Shown one piece after another: positions 8,812-17,652 of a stretch of 57,459 bases of DNA; position 1 is the stretch's first letter; the number at the start of each line of letters is the position of its first letter. A program made the translations under genes and the position numbers. The notes below the pieces were generated by a model. It was not told the origin of the DNA and made no database searches. It worked only from the letters and a program-made list of their open reading frames with translations. Source of the DNA: Paenibacillus nanensis (lineage in GTDB: Bacteria > Bacillota > Bacilli > Paenibacillales > Paenibacillaceae); assembly GCF_003583765.1 (NCBI RefSeq), contig NZ_QXQA01000025.1:1-57459 (forward strand), given 5' to 3'.

Positions 8812-9954
8812 CTAGCTTGTTGTGCGGTAAGGCAGGATGACATACATGCTGTAGTCATGATCCATCGGCCGAATAATGATCGGTCTCATCGCGCCGGTAA
8901 ACCCGATGAACAGCTTCTCGCTGTCGAGGACTTTAAGCACATCAAGCATATATTTGGAGTTGAACGCGATGCGAAGCGGCTGGCCGGTCATGCTGGAGGC
9001 TTCCAGCTGTTCCGTAACCCGTCCGAGCTCCGTAGAGCTGGAGGAAATCTCGATCATGCCGTCATCCATCGTCGTTAACCGCACAATATTCGTTTTTTCC
9101 TCGCGGGACATCAAATAAGCGCGGTCGATCGCGTCCGTTAGATTCTTAGTATCGAGCACAAGCTCCGTTTCGAATACCTGTGGAATAATTTTCGACGTAT
9201 CCGGATAGGTGCCGTCCAGGATGCGGGTATAGAACAAGATATTATCCACTTTAAAAAGGACCTGGTTGTCGGCCACAACGATATCCACAACCGTGTTTTG
9301 GTCCGGAATCAGACGGGACAGCTCGTTGAGCGTTCGAGCGGCAATAACGACATTGCTGAAATTGAAGGAGCTTTCTGCATCTACCTTTGTCGTGCGGCTG
9401 GCAAGCCGGTGGCGGTCCGTCGCCACGAACTTCAGTTCGCCGTCATGCAAATTCCAGAGCACGCCTGTTAGAATCGGGGTTTGTTCGCTGGTGGAGGCAG
9501 CCAGAATCGTCTGCCGAATCATGGCTTTGATCAGGTCTCCCGGCACCTGGAGCACTTCATTTTGTTCAATGGAAGGCAGCACCGGGAACTCTTCCGGATC
9601 GAGGCCAACCATTTGAATTTCGGTGGAGCCGGAACGAATGGTCGTCTGGAAGTTCGCGCCGACTTCAATAACGACTTGGTCGGAAGGCAGCTTCTTGACG
9701 ATCTCGGCAAAAAATTTGGAAGGAAGAACGACGCTTCCCGGCTTTTCAATCGTTGCAATAACGAGATCTTCTTGTTCTACGGTAATAAAGCTTTGAATAG
9801 ATATATCAGTATCACTTGCCGTTAGCGTGACGAATTGATGATTTACGTCGATTTTGATACCGCCAAGGATTGGAATGGCCGGTCTTGCGGAGGCTGCTTT
9901 AGCGACTTGTTGAATCGCGTCGTTCAACTCGTTTTTGGAAATGGTCAGTTTCAT
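8812..9954 (-). CDS. dnaN: DNA polymerase III beta clamp
   Basis: Sliding clamp of the replicase, 380 residues, made of three repeated clamp domains. It begins MKLTISKNELNDAIQQVAKA and ends with the conserved MYVILPYRT segment. It holds DNA polymerase III on DNA and is a hub for repair and Okazaki fragment proteins. Located directly downstream of dnaA, separated by the origin-unwinding element. Confidence 0.98.
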   Translation of the reverse strand: MKLTISKNELNDAIQQVAKAASARPAIPILGGIKIDVNHQFVTLTASDTDISIQSFITVEQEDLVIATIEKPGSVVLPSKFFAEIVKKLPSDQVVIEVGANFQTTIRSGSTEIQMVGLDPEEFPVLPSIEQNEVLQVPGDLIKAMIRQTILAASTSEQTPILTGVLWNLHDGELKFVATDRHRLASRTTKVDAESSFNFSNVVIAARTLNELSRLIPDQNTVVDIVVADNQVLFKVDNILFYTRILDGTYPDTSKIIPQVFETELVLDTKNLTDAIDRAYLMSREEKTNIVRLTTMDDGMIEISSSSTELGRVTEQLEASSMTGQPLRIAFNSKYMLDVLKVLDSEKLFIGFTGAMRPIIIRPMDHDYSMYVILPYRTTS

Positions 9955-9980
9955 TTCGTCACCCGTTTCTGCTGTTTTTA

Positions 9981-10042
9981 GAAGATATTTTTTATAAAAA
10001 TCTTAGTAGACGTAGTAGTAGGGGCCCTGAATATGTGGATAA
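9981..10042 (-). promoter_or_regulatory. oriC: Origin unwinding element: DnaA box, GC block, DnaA-trios, AT-rich tract
   Basis: Read along the minus strand, a perfect DnaA box TTATCCACA (10042-10034) is followed by the GC block AGGGCCCC (about 10029-10022), then trinucleotides that on the plus strand read TAG TAG ACG TAG TAG TAG (10004-10021), then an AT-rich tract (about 9981-10003). This is the arrangement of the DnaA-trio unwinding system described for Bacillus subtilis, where DnaA loads on single-stranded TAG repeats. The position between dnaA and dnaN agrees with Bacillus. Confidence 0.85.
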
Positions 10043-10060
10043 CCCCGTCTAACAGGGATA

Positions 10061-10105
10061 AAGCAAGCCTATCCACATGTGCATAGCGTGTGCATAGGCT
10101 TGCTT
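10061..10105 (-). terminator. Inverted repeat downstream of dnaA
   Basis: A perfect 12-base inverted repeat (10061-10072 and 10094-10105) lies just past the dnaA stop. The loop contains a near-match DnaA box (CTATCCACA, 10069-10077). On the minus strand only a short T run follows, so this could be a weak terminator or attenuator between dnaA and dnaN, or part of the origin structure. Confidence 0.5.
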
Positions 10106-10111
10106 GGTTGT

Positions 10112-11464
10112 TCACATTTGATTTTTTATTTTCTCAGTCAGGTTTTGAATGATTTTGAACAGCTCTTGGTCTTCCTTCAGCTGCTGCGAGATTTTCTCAT
10201 GGGCATGAATGACGGTCGTATGGTCCCTTCCGCCGAACGCCTCGCCGATCTTCGGCAGGGAGTAGTCTGTCAGCTCCCTGGACAAGTACATCGCGATTTG
10301 TCTTGGATAAGCGACCGCTTTCGTGCGCTTCCGCGCCTTAAATTCCTCAAGTCGAAGCCCGTAGAACTCGCCGACTTTCGCTTGAATATCGCTGATCGTG
10401 ATCATTCTCGGGCGCCCTGACGGTATGATGTCCTTGAGCGCTTCCGCCGCAAGATGCGAGGTAATATCGGCGTTTATGAGCGAGGAGTAAGCGACTACCC
10501 GGATCAGCGCGCCTTCGAGCTCGCGAATGTTCGTATTGATCTGGTTCGCGATATAGTTCATCGCTTCATTCGGAATGTCCAGATTCTCGGCCTTCGCTTT
10601 TTTCCGCAGAATCGCGATTCGCGTCTCGAGGTCCGGCGGCTGGATATCCGTGATGAGTCCCCATTCGAACCGGGAACGCAGCCGATCCTCAAGGGTCGGA
10701 ATTTCCTTCGGCGGCCGGTCGCTGGAGATGACGATATGCTTGCGTTCCTCGTGCAGCGCGTTGAAGGTATGGAAGAATTCCTCTTGCGTCTGCTCTTTGC
10801 CGGCCAGGAACTGAATATCGTCAATCAACAGAACGTCAATATTGCGGTATTTGGTACGGAAGCTTTCGCCTTGATTGTCCCGAATCGCGTTAATGAATTC
10901 GTTCGTGAACTTCTCCGAGGAGATATAGAGGACCTTCGTATTCGGATTATGGTCCATAATATAATGCCCGATCGCATGCATGAGGTGCGTCTTGCCGAGT
11001 CCAACGCCGCCATATAGGAAGAGCGGGTTATAGACCTTGGCCGGCGCTTCCGCGACCGCAAGCGACGCTGCATGCGCGAACCGGTTATTGGCGCCGACAA
11101 CGAACGTGTCGAACGTATATTTCGGATTCAGCATATGCGAATGCGTCTCTTCCACAATAACGGGCGCTTTCTGCGGCTTCGGCGGTTGAACGACGCTTGG
11201 GTCGGCAGATTTCGGCTCGCCGACAGAGAATTTCACATCAATCTGCCTGCCCAAAAATTCGTAAAGGGTCGACCGAATGAGCTTGGTATAGCGTCCTTCC
11301 AGCCACTCTGCGGCAAAGGTTGTGGGCGCGGTTATTTCAAGTACGGAATCATCGACAAACGAAGCCTTTGTTTCCTTAAACCAGGTATCATAACTTGGTT
11401 TGCTTAGCTTCGTTTGGATAATTGACAATACTTGCTGCCACAAATCGTAGGTATGGCTGTCCAC
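10112..11464 (-). CDS. dnaA: Chromosomal replication initiator DnaA
   Basis: AAA+ initiator that binds DnaA boxes and melts oriC; 450 residues. Domain I is at the N terminus (LWQQVLSIIQTKLSKPSYDT), followed by a linker near 85-110. The Walker A motif is GGVGLGKTHLMH, Walker B is LLIDDIQFLAGK, and the C-terminal helix-turn-helix domain IV contains GGRDHTTVIHAHEKI. The start is GTG at 11464, with AAGGAG nine bases upstream. DnaA boxes lie on both sides of the gene. Confidence 0.98.
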   Translation of the reverse strand: MDSHTYDLWQQVLSIIQTKLSKPSYDTWFKETKASFVDDSVLEITAPTTFAAEWLEGRYTKLIRSTLYEFLGRQIDVKFSVGEPKSADPSVVQPPKPQKAPVIVEETHSHMLNPKYTFDTFVVGANNRFAHAASLAVAEAPAKVYNPLFLYGGVGLGKTHLMHAIGHYIMDHNPNTKVLYISSEKFTNEFINAIRDNQGESFRTKYRNIDVLLIDDIQFLAGKEQTQEEFFHTFNALHEERKHIVISSDRPPKEIPTLEDRLRSRFEWGLITDIQPPDLETRIAILRKKAKAENLDIPNEAMNYIANQINTNIRELEGALIRVVAYSSLINADITSHLAAEALKDIIPSGRPRMITISDIQAKVGEFYGLRLEEFKARKRTKAVAYPRQIAMYLSRELTDYSLPKIGEAFGGRDHTTVIHAHEKISQQLKEDQELFKIIQNLTEKIKNQM

Positions 11465-11545
11465 AGATTGTCACTCCTTATTCATCTTCGCGCAGATCGC
11501 GCAGTAAAGCAGAAATATGTCGAAATGGAATCGTTGCTCACGATT

Positions 11546-11876
11546 TCATCCACATTATGACGGATTAACGTACTTTGAGTTATAAATAGGGGATAAAATT
11601 GTTCACAATGTTATCCACAGCCTGTTAATAAATCGGGGGTATAAACCTTTACATCCACAACGAAAACATATCCATCATAGCAAATGACGCCTTATATTTC
11701 AACGGAATTGAGCATATTATCCACATCGTCAATAAGTTGTGTATAAAAGTTATCGACAATACTAGATATTGTTTATATCTTGTTAAGATTTCGACAAAGT
11801 TTTCATTCGGCCTCGGAAATTTGTCCACATGTTATTAATTTTCTGCCGGAGGTATACACCTTGCATTTTATCCACA
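11546..11876. promoter_or_regulatory. oriC: oriC DnaA-box cluster between dnaA and rpmH
   Basis: Perfect TTATCCACA boxes occur at 11611-11619, 11717-11725 and 11868-11876. A TTATACACA-type box lies on the other strand at 11738-11746. One-mismatch boxes occur at 11546-11554, 11600-11608, 11750-11758 and 11821-11829. The spacer is AT-rich, especially 11760-11800. This is the upstream half of a bipartite origin; the unwinding half is between dnaA and dnaN. The dnaA-rpmH interval (567 bases) holds no gene. Confidence 0.93.
11579..11608 (-). promoter_or_regulatory. Candidate dnaA promoter overlapping DnaA boxes
   Basis: On the minus strand, TTGTGA (11608-11603), an 18-base spacer and TATAAC (11584-11579) form a candidate sigma-A promoter upstream of dnaA. 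The -35 box lies within a near-match DnaA box and next to a perfect one (11611-11619). That arrangement would allow DnaA to repress its own gene, as in other bacteria. Confidence 0.5.
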
Positions 11877-11924
11877 GTTTAAATAGGGTATGAATTGCCA
11901 GACGGGCTGGGAGCCTCCAAGACA

Positions 11925-11953
11925 TTGACTTTTGGCCGCCGGCGTGCTTTAAT
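11925..11953 (+). promoter_or_regulatory. Candidate rpmH promoter
   Basis: TTGACT (11925-11930), a 17-base spacer and TTTAAT (11948-11953) lie about 80 bases before rpmH and point away from oriC. A second possible pair lies closer to the gene. The assignment rests only on hexamer match and spacing. Confidence 0.5.
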
Positions 11954-12031
11954 AGTAAAAGTGATTTTTGAGGAATGTAGCGGCTTTGGCCGAGTACGCT
12001 TTTCATATGTAATATAGGAGGTGCAGCATAA

Positions 12032-12166
12032 ATGAGACCTACATTTAAACCGAATGTAAGCAAACGTGCGAAAGTGCATGGCTTCCGTAAACGGATGAGC
12101 ACGAAGAACGGTCGTAAAGTTTTGGCGGCTCGTCGTCAAAAAGGCAGAAAAGTACTGAGCGCGTAA
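12032..12166 (+). CDS. rpmH: 50S ribosomal protein L34
   Basis: A 44-residue, very basic protein beginning MRPTFKPNVSKRAKVHGFRK and ending KGRKVLSA, a full-length match to bacterial L34. The ribosome binding site AGGAGG lies 10 bases upstream (12017-12022). It is the first gene of the rightward arm from oriC and is followed at once by an intrinsic terminator, so only part of the transcripts may read into rnpA. Confidence 0.97.
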   Translation: MRPTFKPNVSKRAKVHGFRKRMSTKNGRKVLAARRQKGRKVLSA

Positions 12167-12171
12167 GATGA

Positions 12172-12198
12172 AGACCACGTCCGGTGGTCTTTTTTTTT
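12172..12198 (+). terminator. Intrinsic terminator after rpmH
   Basis: AGACCAC stem, 5-base loop, GTGGTCT stem and a run of nine T directly after the rpmH stop codon. It separates high-level L34 expression from rnpA. Confidence 0.9.
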
Positions 12199-12268
12199 GC
12201 TCAGATTTAGATAAAGGCTTATCTGGTGATACTAGTAAGATGGAGGAAGGGGACGGTGGAAAGCTGTT

Positions 12269-12607
12269 ATGCGCAGAGCATTGCGTCTTCGAAATCGAGA
12301 GGATTTCAACCGGATCTACAGGGGCGGCAAATCTTTTGCGAATGGACAGTTCGTGGTCTATTGGTCGAAGCAAAAGGCTGCGGAGCCGTTCCGCCTTGGC
12401 GTATCCGCCAGTAAAAAAATCGGAAATGCCGTCATGCGCAATCGAATGCGGCGGATGGTGAAGGAGATTGTGCGCCATTTGGAGGATCGCGTGCTGCCGC
12501 ACACCGATTTTATTCTCATTGTGCGAAAGCCAGCCACAACGATGGGCTATAAAGAGATGGAGAAGAGCGTTATTCATGTGCTCAAGAAGGCCGGCTTGTT
12601 GAAGTAA
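12269..12607 (+). CDS. rnpA: Ribonuclease P protein component
   Basis: Protein subunit of RNase P, which binds the RNA subunit and aids 5' maturation of tRNA precursors. It is 112 residues and basic. The family signature RNRMRRMVKEIVR is present near residue 57, and FRLGVSASKKIGNAV precedes it. Located between rpmH and spoIIIJ, the universal order in Bacillales. Confidence 0.96.
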   Translation: MRRALRLRNREDFNRIYRGGKSFANGQFVVYWSKQKAAEPFRLGVSASKKIGNAVMRNRMRRMVKEIVRHLEDRVLPHTDFILIVRKPATTMGYKEMEKSVIHVLKKAGLLK

Positions 12608-12819
12608 GGAAGCCGCTTGCCGAATTCGAAGTGATTTTGTATGAAAATGACTTATTCACAGCTCTTTTTTGTACCATATTGGCTGTGGATTGTGATGAAA
12701 TGCAGCACGTCTGGAAATGAGCCTGTGGACAGGTCCCCGGCTTGTTTCTTTGCGCTGTAAATTATGGTATAGTCTATGGTGGAATAGAATGTTAAAGAAG
12801 CTCTCAGAGAGGAGATTGC

Positions 12820-13599
12820 ATGTTGTTTCGGAATTCAAAACGAAAATGGCTTCTTGTAATAGGTTTGATCATGCTTGTGGGTCTGCTTGCAGGTTGCGCG
12901 CCCGTTAACCATACGGTGGATACGGAAGACCTTACAGAGGGTAACTTTTGGGAGAAAAACGTTGTTTATTATTTCGCGATAACGCTTGATACGTTCGCCG
13001 ATTGGATGGGCGGATCGTATGTGCTTGCGATTCTTCTTCTGACGATTGTTGTTCGGACGCTGATCTTGCCGCTGACGATTAAACAATACCGGAGCTCGAA
13101 AGCGATGCAAGCGCTTCAGCCGCAAATGGCGGAAATTAAGAAGAAATATAAGGATAATCCGCAGAAGCAGCAGGAAGAGACGATGAAGCTGTTCCAGACG
13201 CATCAGGTGAATCCGATGGCGGGCTGTTTGCCGCTGATCGTGCAGATGCCGGTATTCATCGCGCTCTATAACGCGATTTATTGGAATCAGGATATCCGTA
13301 CCGAGAAATTGTTCGGTATTGTTCTTGGCGAGCCGAGCCCGTGGTACTTCCTTCCTGTCCTTGCTGCGGCTACGACCTTTATTCAATCGAAGATGATGCA
13401 GAAGACGCAGACGCAGGCGGCTCCGGGCATGGGGATTATCCTGACGATTTTCCCAGTTCTGATTTTCGTGATGTCGTTATCGTTCCCTGCGGCTCTTCCT
13501 ATGTATTGGGTATTCAGTAACATCTATACGATCGTTCAAAACTATTTCCTGTACGTACGTTCATCAGACAAGGGTAAGAAGGAGGTCCTTGCGAAATGA
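12820..13599 (+). CDS. yidC: YidC/Oxa1 membrane insertase (SpoIIIJ type)
   Basis: Inserts and folds proteins in the cytoplasmic membrane, with or without SecYEG; the SpoIIIJ paralogue is needed for sporulation in Bacillus. It is 259 residues with an N-terminal lipoprotein signal (LLAGC, Cys near residue 26). The conserved arginine needed for the hydrophilic groove is seen in TIVVRTLILPLTIKQYRSSK. About five membrane segments and the cytoplasmic hairpin rich in Lys and Gln are visible. The ATG at 12820 follows GAGAGGAG. It overlaps jag by four bases. Confidence 0.95.
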   Translation: MLFRNSKRKWLLVIGLIMLVGLLAGCAPVNHTVDTEDLTEGNFWEKNVVYYFAITLDTFADWMGGSYVLAILLLTIVVRTLILPLTIKQYRSSKAMQALQPQMAEIKKKYKDNPQKQQEETMKLFQTHQVNPMAGCLPLIVQMPVFIALYNAIYWNQDIRTEKLFGIVLGEPSPWYFLPVLAAATTFIQSKMMQKTQTQAAPGMGIILTIFPVLIFVMSLSFPAALPMYWVFSNIYTIVQNYFLYVRSSDKGKKEVLAK

Positions 13600-14216
13600 A
13601 GAAAATCGTTGCATCGGGCAAGACGATAGACGATGCGGTGCGTAATGGATTGGCTACTTGGCAAGTAACGGAAGAACGCGTGAAAATTGTTGTGTTGGAG
13701 CAGCCTTCGAGAGGGCTGTTCGGACTGTTCGGCGCCAAGGATGCGAAGGTGGAGCTGGAGCTTATCCCGGATCCGCTGGAGGAAGCCGAGCAGTTTCTAC
13801 AGGATGTAGCAAGAACAATGGGCTTGTCCGTCAGCGTTGAACGCAAGCTGACGAAAGAAGGCGCTTTGCTGTCCGTATCGGGCGGAGGTGACCTTGGCAT
13901 GCTGATCGGCCGCCGCGGCGGCACGTTAGACGCTTTGCAGTACTTGGTCAATATTGTAGCTAACCGTTATTCAAACAGTCATCTTCGAATCGTCCTTGAT
14001 GCAGAGGATTTTCGCGAGCGTCGCCGGAAGACGTTGGAGGAGCTTTCCGAACGTCTGGCAGGGCGCGTCATCCGCACAAGAAAGGAAGTCGTTCTTGAGC
14101 CCATGACCTCGCATGAACGCAAGGTTATCCATTCGCAGCTGCAGAATCACCCGAAGGTGAAGACGTTCAGCAAAGGCGACGAGCCGAACCGGAGAGTCGT
14201 TATTGCGCTGAAGTGA
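13596..14216 (+). CDS. jag: Jag/KhpB RNA-binding protein
   Basis: A 206-residue protein with three parts: an N-terminal Jag domain (SRGLFGLFGAKDAKVELEL), a KH domain with the GRRGGTLDALQYLV motif (about 110-135), and a C-terminal R3H domain (SHERKVIHSQLQ). KhpB forms a complex with KhpA that binds RNA and influences cell elongation and division. Translation is coupled to yidC through an ATGA overlap. Confidence 0.94.
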   Translation: MKKIVASGKTIDDAVRNGLATWQVTEERVKIVVLEQPSRGLFGLFGAKDAKVELELIPDPLEEAEQFLQDVARTMGLSVSVERKLTKEGALLSVSGGGDLGMLIGRRGGTLDALQYLVNIVANRYSNSHLRIVLDAEDFRERRRKTLEELSERLAGRVIRTRKEVVLEPMTSHERKVIHSQLQNHPKVKTFSKGDEPNRRVVIALK

Positions 14217-14307
14217 GCGGCGATATGTTTGGTTGTACGAGCTTATAATTTCAACGCGCAGGGCTGTGCCTTCTGGAGAAGGTCGGCAGCAGCCCCGCGT
14301 ATGTATG

Positions 14308-14339
14308 CAGCAATGGCTCCTTCGGTCATTGCTGTTTTT
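14308..14339 (+). terminator. Intrinsic terminator after jag
   Basis: CAGCAATG stem extended by G-U pairs, loop near CCTTC, then CATTGCTG and a run of five T. It ends the rnpA-yidC-jag transcript before mnmE. Confidence 0.85.
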
Positions 14340-14373
14340 CCATTTATGTTGGCTTGAGAGGTGCTGATAAAGC

Positions 14374-15753
14374 ATGGTGCATGATACGATTGCAGCGATC
14401 TCTACTGCGGTAGGGGAAGGCGGAATTGCGATTATCCGGGTAAGCGGCCCGCAAGCCATAAGCGGGATCGACCCGATTTTTAAGTCGAAAATAAGTCTAA
14501 AAGACGCCGATACGCATACGGTGCATTACGGGCATATCATAGATCCGTCCTCCGGCGAGAAGGTGGAGGAAGTGCTGGTCACTTTAATGAGAGGGCCGCG
14601 TTCGTTCACGGCCGAGGATGTCGTGGAGATTAACGCGCATGGCGGCGTGATCGCCGTGAAGAAGGTGCTGGATGTTGTCCTGCAGCAGGATGGGATTCGA
14701 ACGGCGGAGCCAGGCGAATTTACGAAGCGCGCTTTCTTGAACGGCCGCATCGATCTGATGCAGGCGGAGGCGGTTATCGATTTGATCCGTTCCAAGTCGG
14801 ACCGCGCGTTCTCCGTCGCGAGAAAGCAGGCTGAAGGGGCGTTATCGAAGCGGATTAAAGCGCTGCGCCAAACGGTGATCGAGCTGCTTGCGCATATTGA
14901 GGTCAATATCGATTATCCGGAGCATGATGTCGAAGAGATGACGAGTGCGTATATTCGCGAGCAGTGCCAGTCCGCCATTGCGGAAATCGATAAGCTGCTA
15001 AAAACGGCGAATGAAGGCAAAATATTGCGGGAAGGCATTATGACAGCCATTGTCGGCCGCCCGAATGTAGGCAAATCGTCTCTTATGAATATGTTAACGC
15101 AGGAGAACAAAGCGATCGTGACGGATATTCCCGGCACGACGCGGGACGTCATTGAGCAATTCGTGACGCTGAACGGTATTCCGCTGCGGCTGCTCGATAC
15201 GGCAGGCATTCGCGAAACAAGCGATGTGGTGGAGCGGATCGGCGTGGAACGGTCTAAGGATGCGCTGCAGGATGCCGATTTGATCTTGTTCGTGTTGAAC
15301 TATAATGAACCGCTGGGCGAGGAAGACCGGCAGCTGCTGGAGCAGCTGAAGGACCGTTCGGTGATCGTTATTATTAACAAAATGGATCTTCCGGCCCGGT
15401 TGGATTTGGAAGAAGTCAAGCGGTTCGTGTCGAAGGACTCTATCGTAAAAATGTCGGTGCTGCAGGAGCAAGGACTCGATGCGCTGGAATCGACAATTAG
15501 CGAGATGTTTTTCGAGGGGCAGCTGGAGGCTAACGACCTGACTTATGTCAGCAATGTTAGACATATTTCGCTGCTGAAGAGGGCAAGGCAATCGCTTACC
15601 GACGCGATTGAAGCGACGCACGCCGGCATTCCGATTGATGTAATTCAGATTGATGCAAGATCAGCGTGGGAGTCCCTTGGCGAAATTTTAGGGGATGAAG
15701 CGGGAGATTCGTTGATAGACCAAATATTTTCACAGTTCTGTCTTGGAAAGTAG
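14374..15753 (+). CDS. mnmE: tRNA modification GTPase MnmE
   Basis: With MnmG, it installs the carboxymethylaminomethyl group on wobble uridine of certain tRNAs. It is 459 residues. An N-terminal folate-binding domain (about 1-118) is followed by a helical domain interrupted by a G domain. The G domain carries GRPNVGKSSLMN, DIPGTTRD, LDTAGIRE and NKMD. The C terminus ends with the catalytic-cysteine motif FCLGK. It is followed after 9 bases by mnmG. Confidence 0.98.
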   Translation: MVHDTIAAISTAVGEGGIAIIRVSGPQAISGIDPIFKSKISLKDADTHTVHYGHIIDPSSGEKVEEVLVTLMRGPRSFTAEDVVEINAHGGVIAVKKVLDVVLQQDGIRTAEPGEFTKRAFLNGRIDLMQAEAVIDLIRSKSDRAFSVARKQAEGALSKRIKALRQTVIELLAHIEVNIDYPEHDVEEMTSAYIREQCQSAIAEIDKLLKTANEGKILREGIMTAIVGRPNVGKSSLMNMLTQENKAIVTDIPGTTRDVIEQFVTLNGIPLRLLDTAGIRETSDVVERIGVERSKDALQDADLILFVLNYNEPLGEEDRQLLEQLKDRSVIVIINKMDLPARLDLEEVKRFVSKDSIVKMSVLQEQGLDALESTISEMFFEGQLEANDLTYVSNVRHISLLKRARQSLTDAIEATHAGIPIDVIQIDARSAWESLGEILGDEAGDSLIDQIFSQFCLGK

Positions 15754-15762
15754 GGATATGGA

Positions 15763-17649
15763 ATGGGATATGTGGCTGGTGAATTTGATGTCATCGTTAT
15801 TGGAGCGGGTCACGCAGGCTGCGAAGCCGCGCTTGCTTCAGCCAGAATGGGCTGCGAGACGCTGCTCTTGACGATTAACTTGGATATGGTGGCGTTTATG
15901 CCTTGCAATCCGTCGATCGGCGGACCGGCGAAAGGCCATGTCGTACGCGAAATTGACGCGCTTGGCGGGGAAATGGGGCGCAACATAGATAAGACGTTTA
16001 TCCAAATGCGGATGCTTAATACGGGTAAAGGACCGGCCGTTCACGCGCTGCGCGCGCAAGCGGATAAGTTCTCTTATCAGCATATTATGAAGAAAACGAT
16101 CGAGGAGACGCCTAATCTGACTTTGCGTCAGGGGATGGCGGAGGAGTTGATCGTAGAGGACGGCAAATGCGTCGGTATCGTGACCAAGACGGGAGCGGAA
16201 TATCGCGCCAAGGCTGTCGTGGTGACGACGGGAACGTATTTGCGCGGCAAAATTATTATGGGCGAGCTCATGTACGAGAGCGGACCGAACAACCAGCAGC
16301 CGTCTGTCCGGTTGTCCGCATCCCTTAAAGAGCACGGCCTCGAGCTGATCCGCTTTAAAACGGGTACTCCGCCGCGCGTGCATAAGGATACGATTGATTT
16401 CTCCAAAACGGAGATTCAGCCGGGCGACGAGAAGCCGAAGTTCTTCTCTTACGAAACCGAGTCTTCGGATAATGAGCAGCTGCCTTGCTGGCTGACGTAT
16501 ACGTCGGAGAAGACGCATCAGATTATTAACGATAACCTGCACCGCGCGCCGATGTTCTCCGGAGCGATCGAAGGGACGGGTCCGCGTTATTGCCCGTCGA
16601 TCGAGGATAAAATCGTCCGCTTCGCGGATAAGCCGAAGCATCAAATTTTCCTGGAGCCGGAAGGCAAAAACACATCCGAATATTACGTGCAAGGATTGTC
16701 CACAAGCATGCCGGAGGACGTCCAACTCGATATTTTACGTTCAATTCCAGGATTGGAAAAAGTTGAGATGATGCGTACAGGCTACGCGATTGAATATGAT
16801 GCAGTTATCCCCACCCAGCTGTGGCCGTCCTTGGAGACGAAGAAGATCGACAGCTTATTCACAGCTGGACAAATTAACGGCACCTCGGGCTACGAAGAGG
16901 CAGCGGGACAAGGCATTATGGCCGGTATCAATGCGGCGCGTAAAGTGCAGGGCAAAGAGCCGGTCATTATCGGGCGTTCCCAAGGCTATATCGGGGTAAT
17001 GATTGATGATCTCGTAACGAAAGGAACGAATGACCCGTACCGGCTGCTGACATCCCGCGCGGAATACCGGTTGCTGCTCCGCCATGACAATGCGGATCTT
17101 CGCCTTACGCCGATTGGTTATGAGATCGGATTGATTCCAGAGGAACGTTACCAGCGCTTCCTGCGTAAGAAAGAGCTGGTGGAGATGGAGGTAGAGCGGC
17201 TAAGCACGACGAAGATCAAGCCTGACGATGTAGCGGAGATGCTGGCGTCCGCAGGATCCGCACCGCTTACGCAGGGCGGAGATATTTTGTCATTGCTGAG
17301 AAGACCGGAAGTGACGTATGCGCATCTTGAATCGGTTTCGCCTTCTCCTTTTGAATTGACGGACGAGATGAAGGAACAGGTCGAAATTCAAATCAAGTAT
17401 GCGGGCTATATAGAAAAGCAGCTGCTGCAGGTAGAGCGTCTGAATAAGATGGAGAAGAAGCTTATCCCGGACGATATTAATTATGCAGAAGTAAACGGGC
17501 TTGCTTCCGAAGCGAAGCAGAAGCTTAGTGTCATTCGTCCGCTGTCGATTGGCCAGGCATCTCGTGTTGCCGGCGTTACGCCTGCTGATATTTCAATCCT
17601 GCTCGTGTATTTGGAGCATTATAACCGCGTGAAGGCGGCAAGAGGATAG
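15763..17649 (+). CDS. mnmG: tRNA uridine 5-carboxymethylaminomethyl modification enzyme MnmG
   Basis: FAD-dependent partner of MnmE, 628 residues. The dinucleotide-binding motif GAGHAGCEAALASARMG lies at the N terminus. The conserved PCNPSIGGPAKGH segment and the QINGTSGYEEAAGQG region are present. The C-terminal helical domain that contacts MnmE and tRNA is complete. It sits between mnmE and rsmG with a three-base gap to the latter, so the three genes are probably one operon. Confidence 0.98.
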   Translation: MGYVAGEFDVIVIGAGHAGCEAALASARMGCETLLLTINLDMVAFMPCNPSIGGPAKGHVVREIDALGGEMGRNIDKTFIQMRMLNTGKGPAVHALRAQADKFSYQHIMKKTIEETPNLTLRQGMAEELIVEDGKCVGIVTKTGAEYRAKAVVVTTGTYLRGKIIMGELMYESGPNNQQPSVRLSASLKEHGLELIRFKTGTPPRVHKDTIDFSKTEIQPGDEKPKFFSYETESSDNEQLPCWLTYTSEKTHQIINDNLHRAPMFSGAIEGTGPRYCPSIEDKIVRFADKPKHQIFLEPEGKNTSEYYVQGLSTSMPEDVQLDILRSIPGLEKVEMMRTGYAIEYDAVIPTQLWPSLETKKIDSLFTAGQINGTSGYEEAAGQGIMAGINAARKVQGKEPVIIGRSQGYIGVMIDDLVTKGTNDPYRLLTSRAEYRLLLRHDNADLRLTPIGYEIGLIPEERYQRFLRKKELVEMEVERLSTTKIKPDDVAEMLASAGSAPLTQGGDILSLLRRPEVTYAHLESVSPSPFELTDEMKEQVEIQIKYAGYIEKQLLQVERLNKMEKKLIPDDINYAEVNGLASEAKQKLSVIRPLSIGQASRVAGVTPADISILLVYLEHYNRVKAARG

Positions 17650-17652
17650 AGG

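Noticed and set aside
15838..16725. 295-codon minus-strand frame within mnmG
   Set aside because: Antisense to a clearly conserved gene, no ribosome binding site of note and Arg/His-rich shadow composition.
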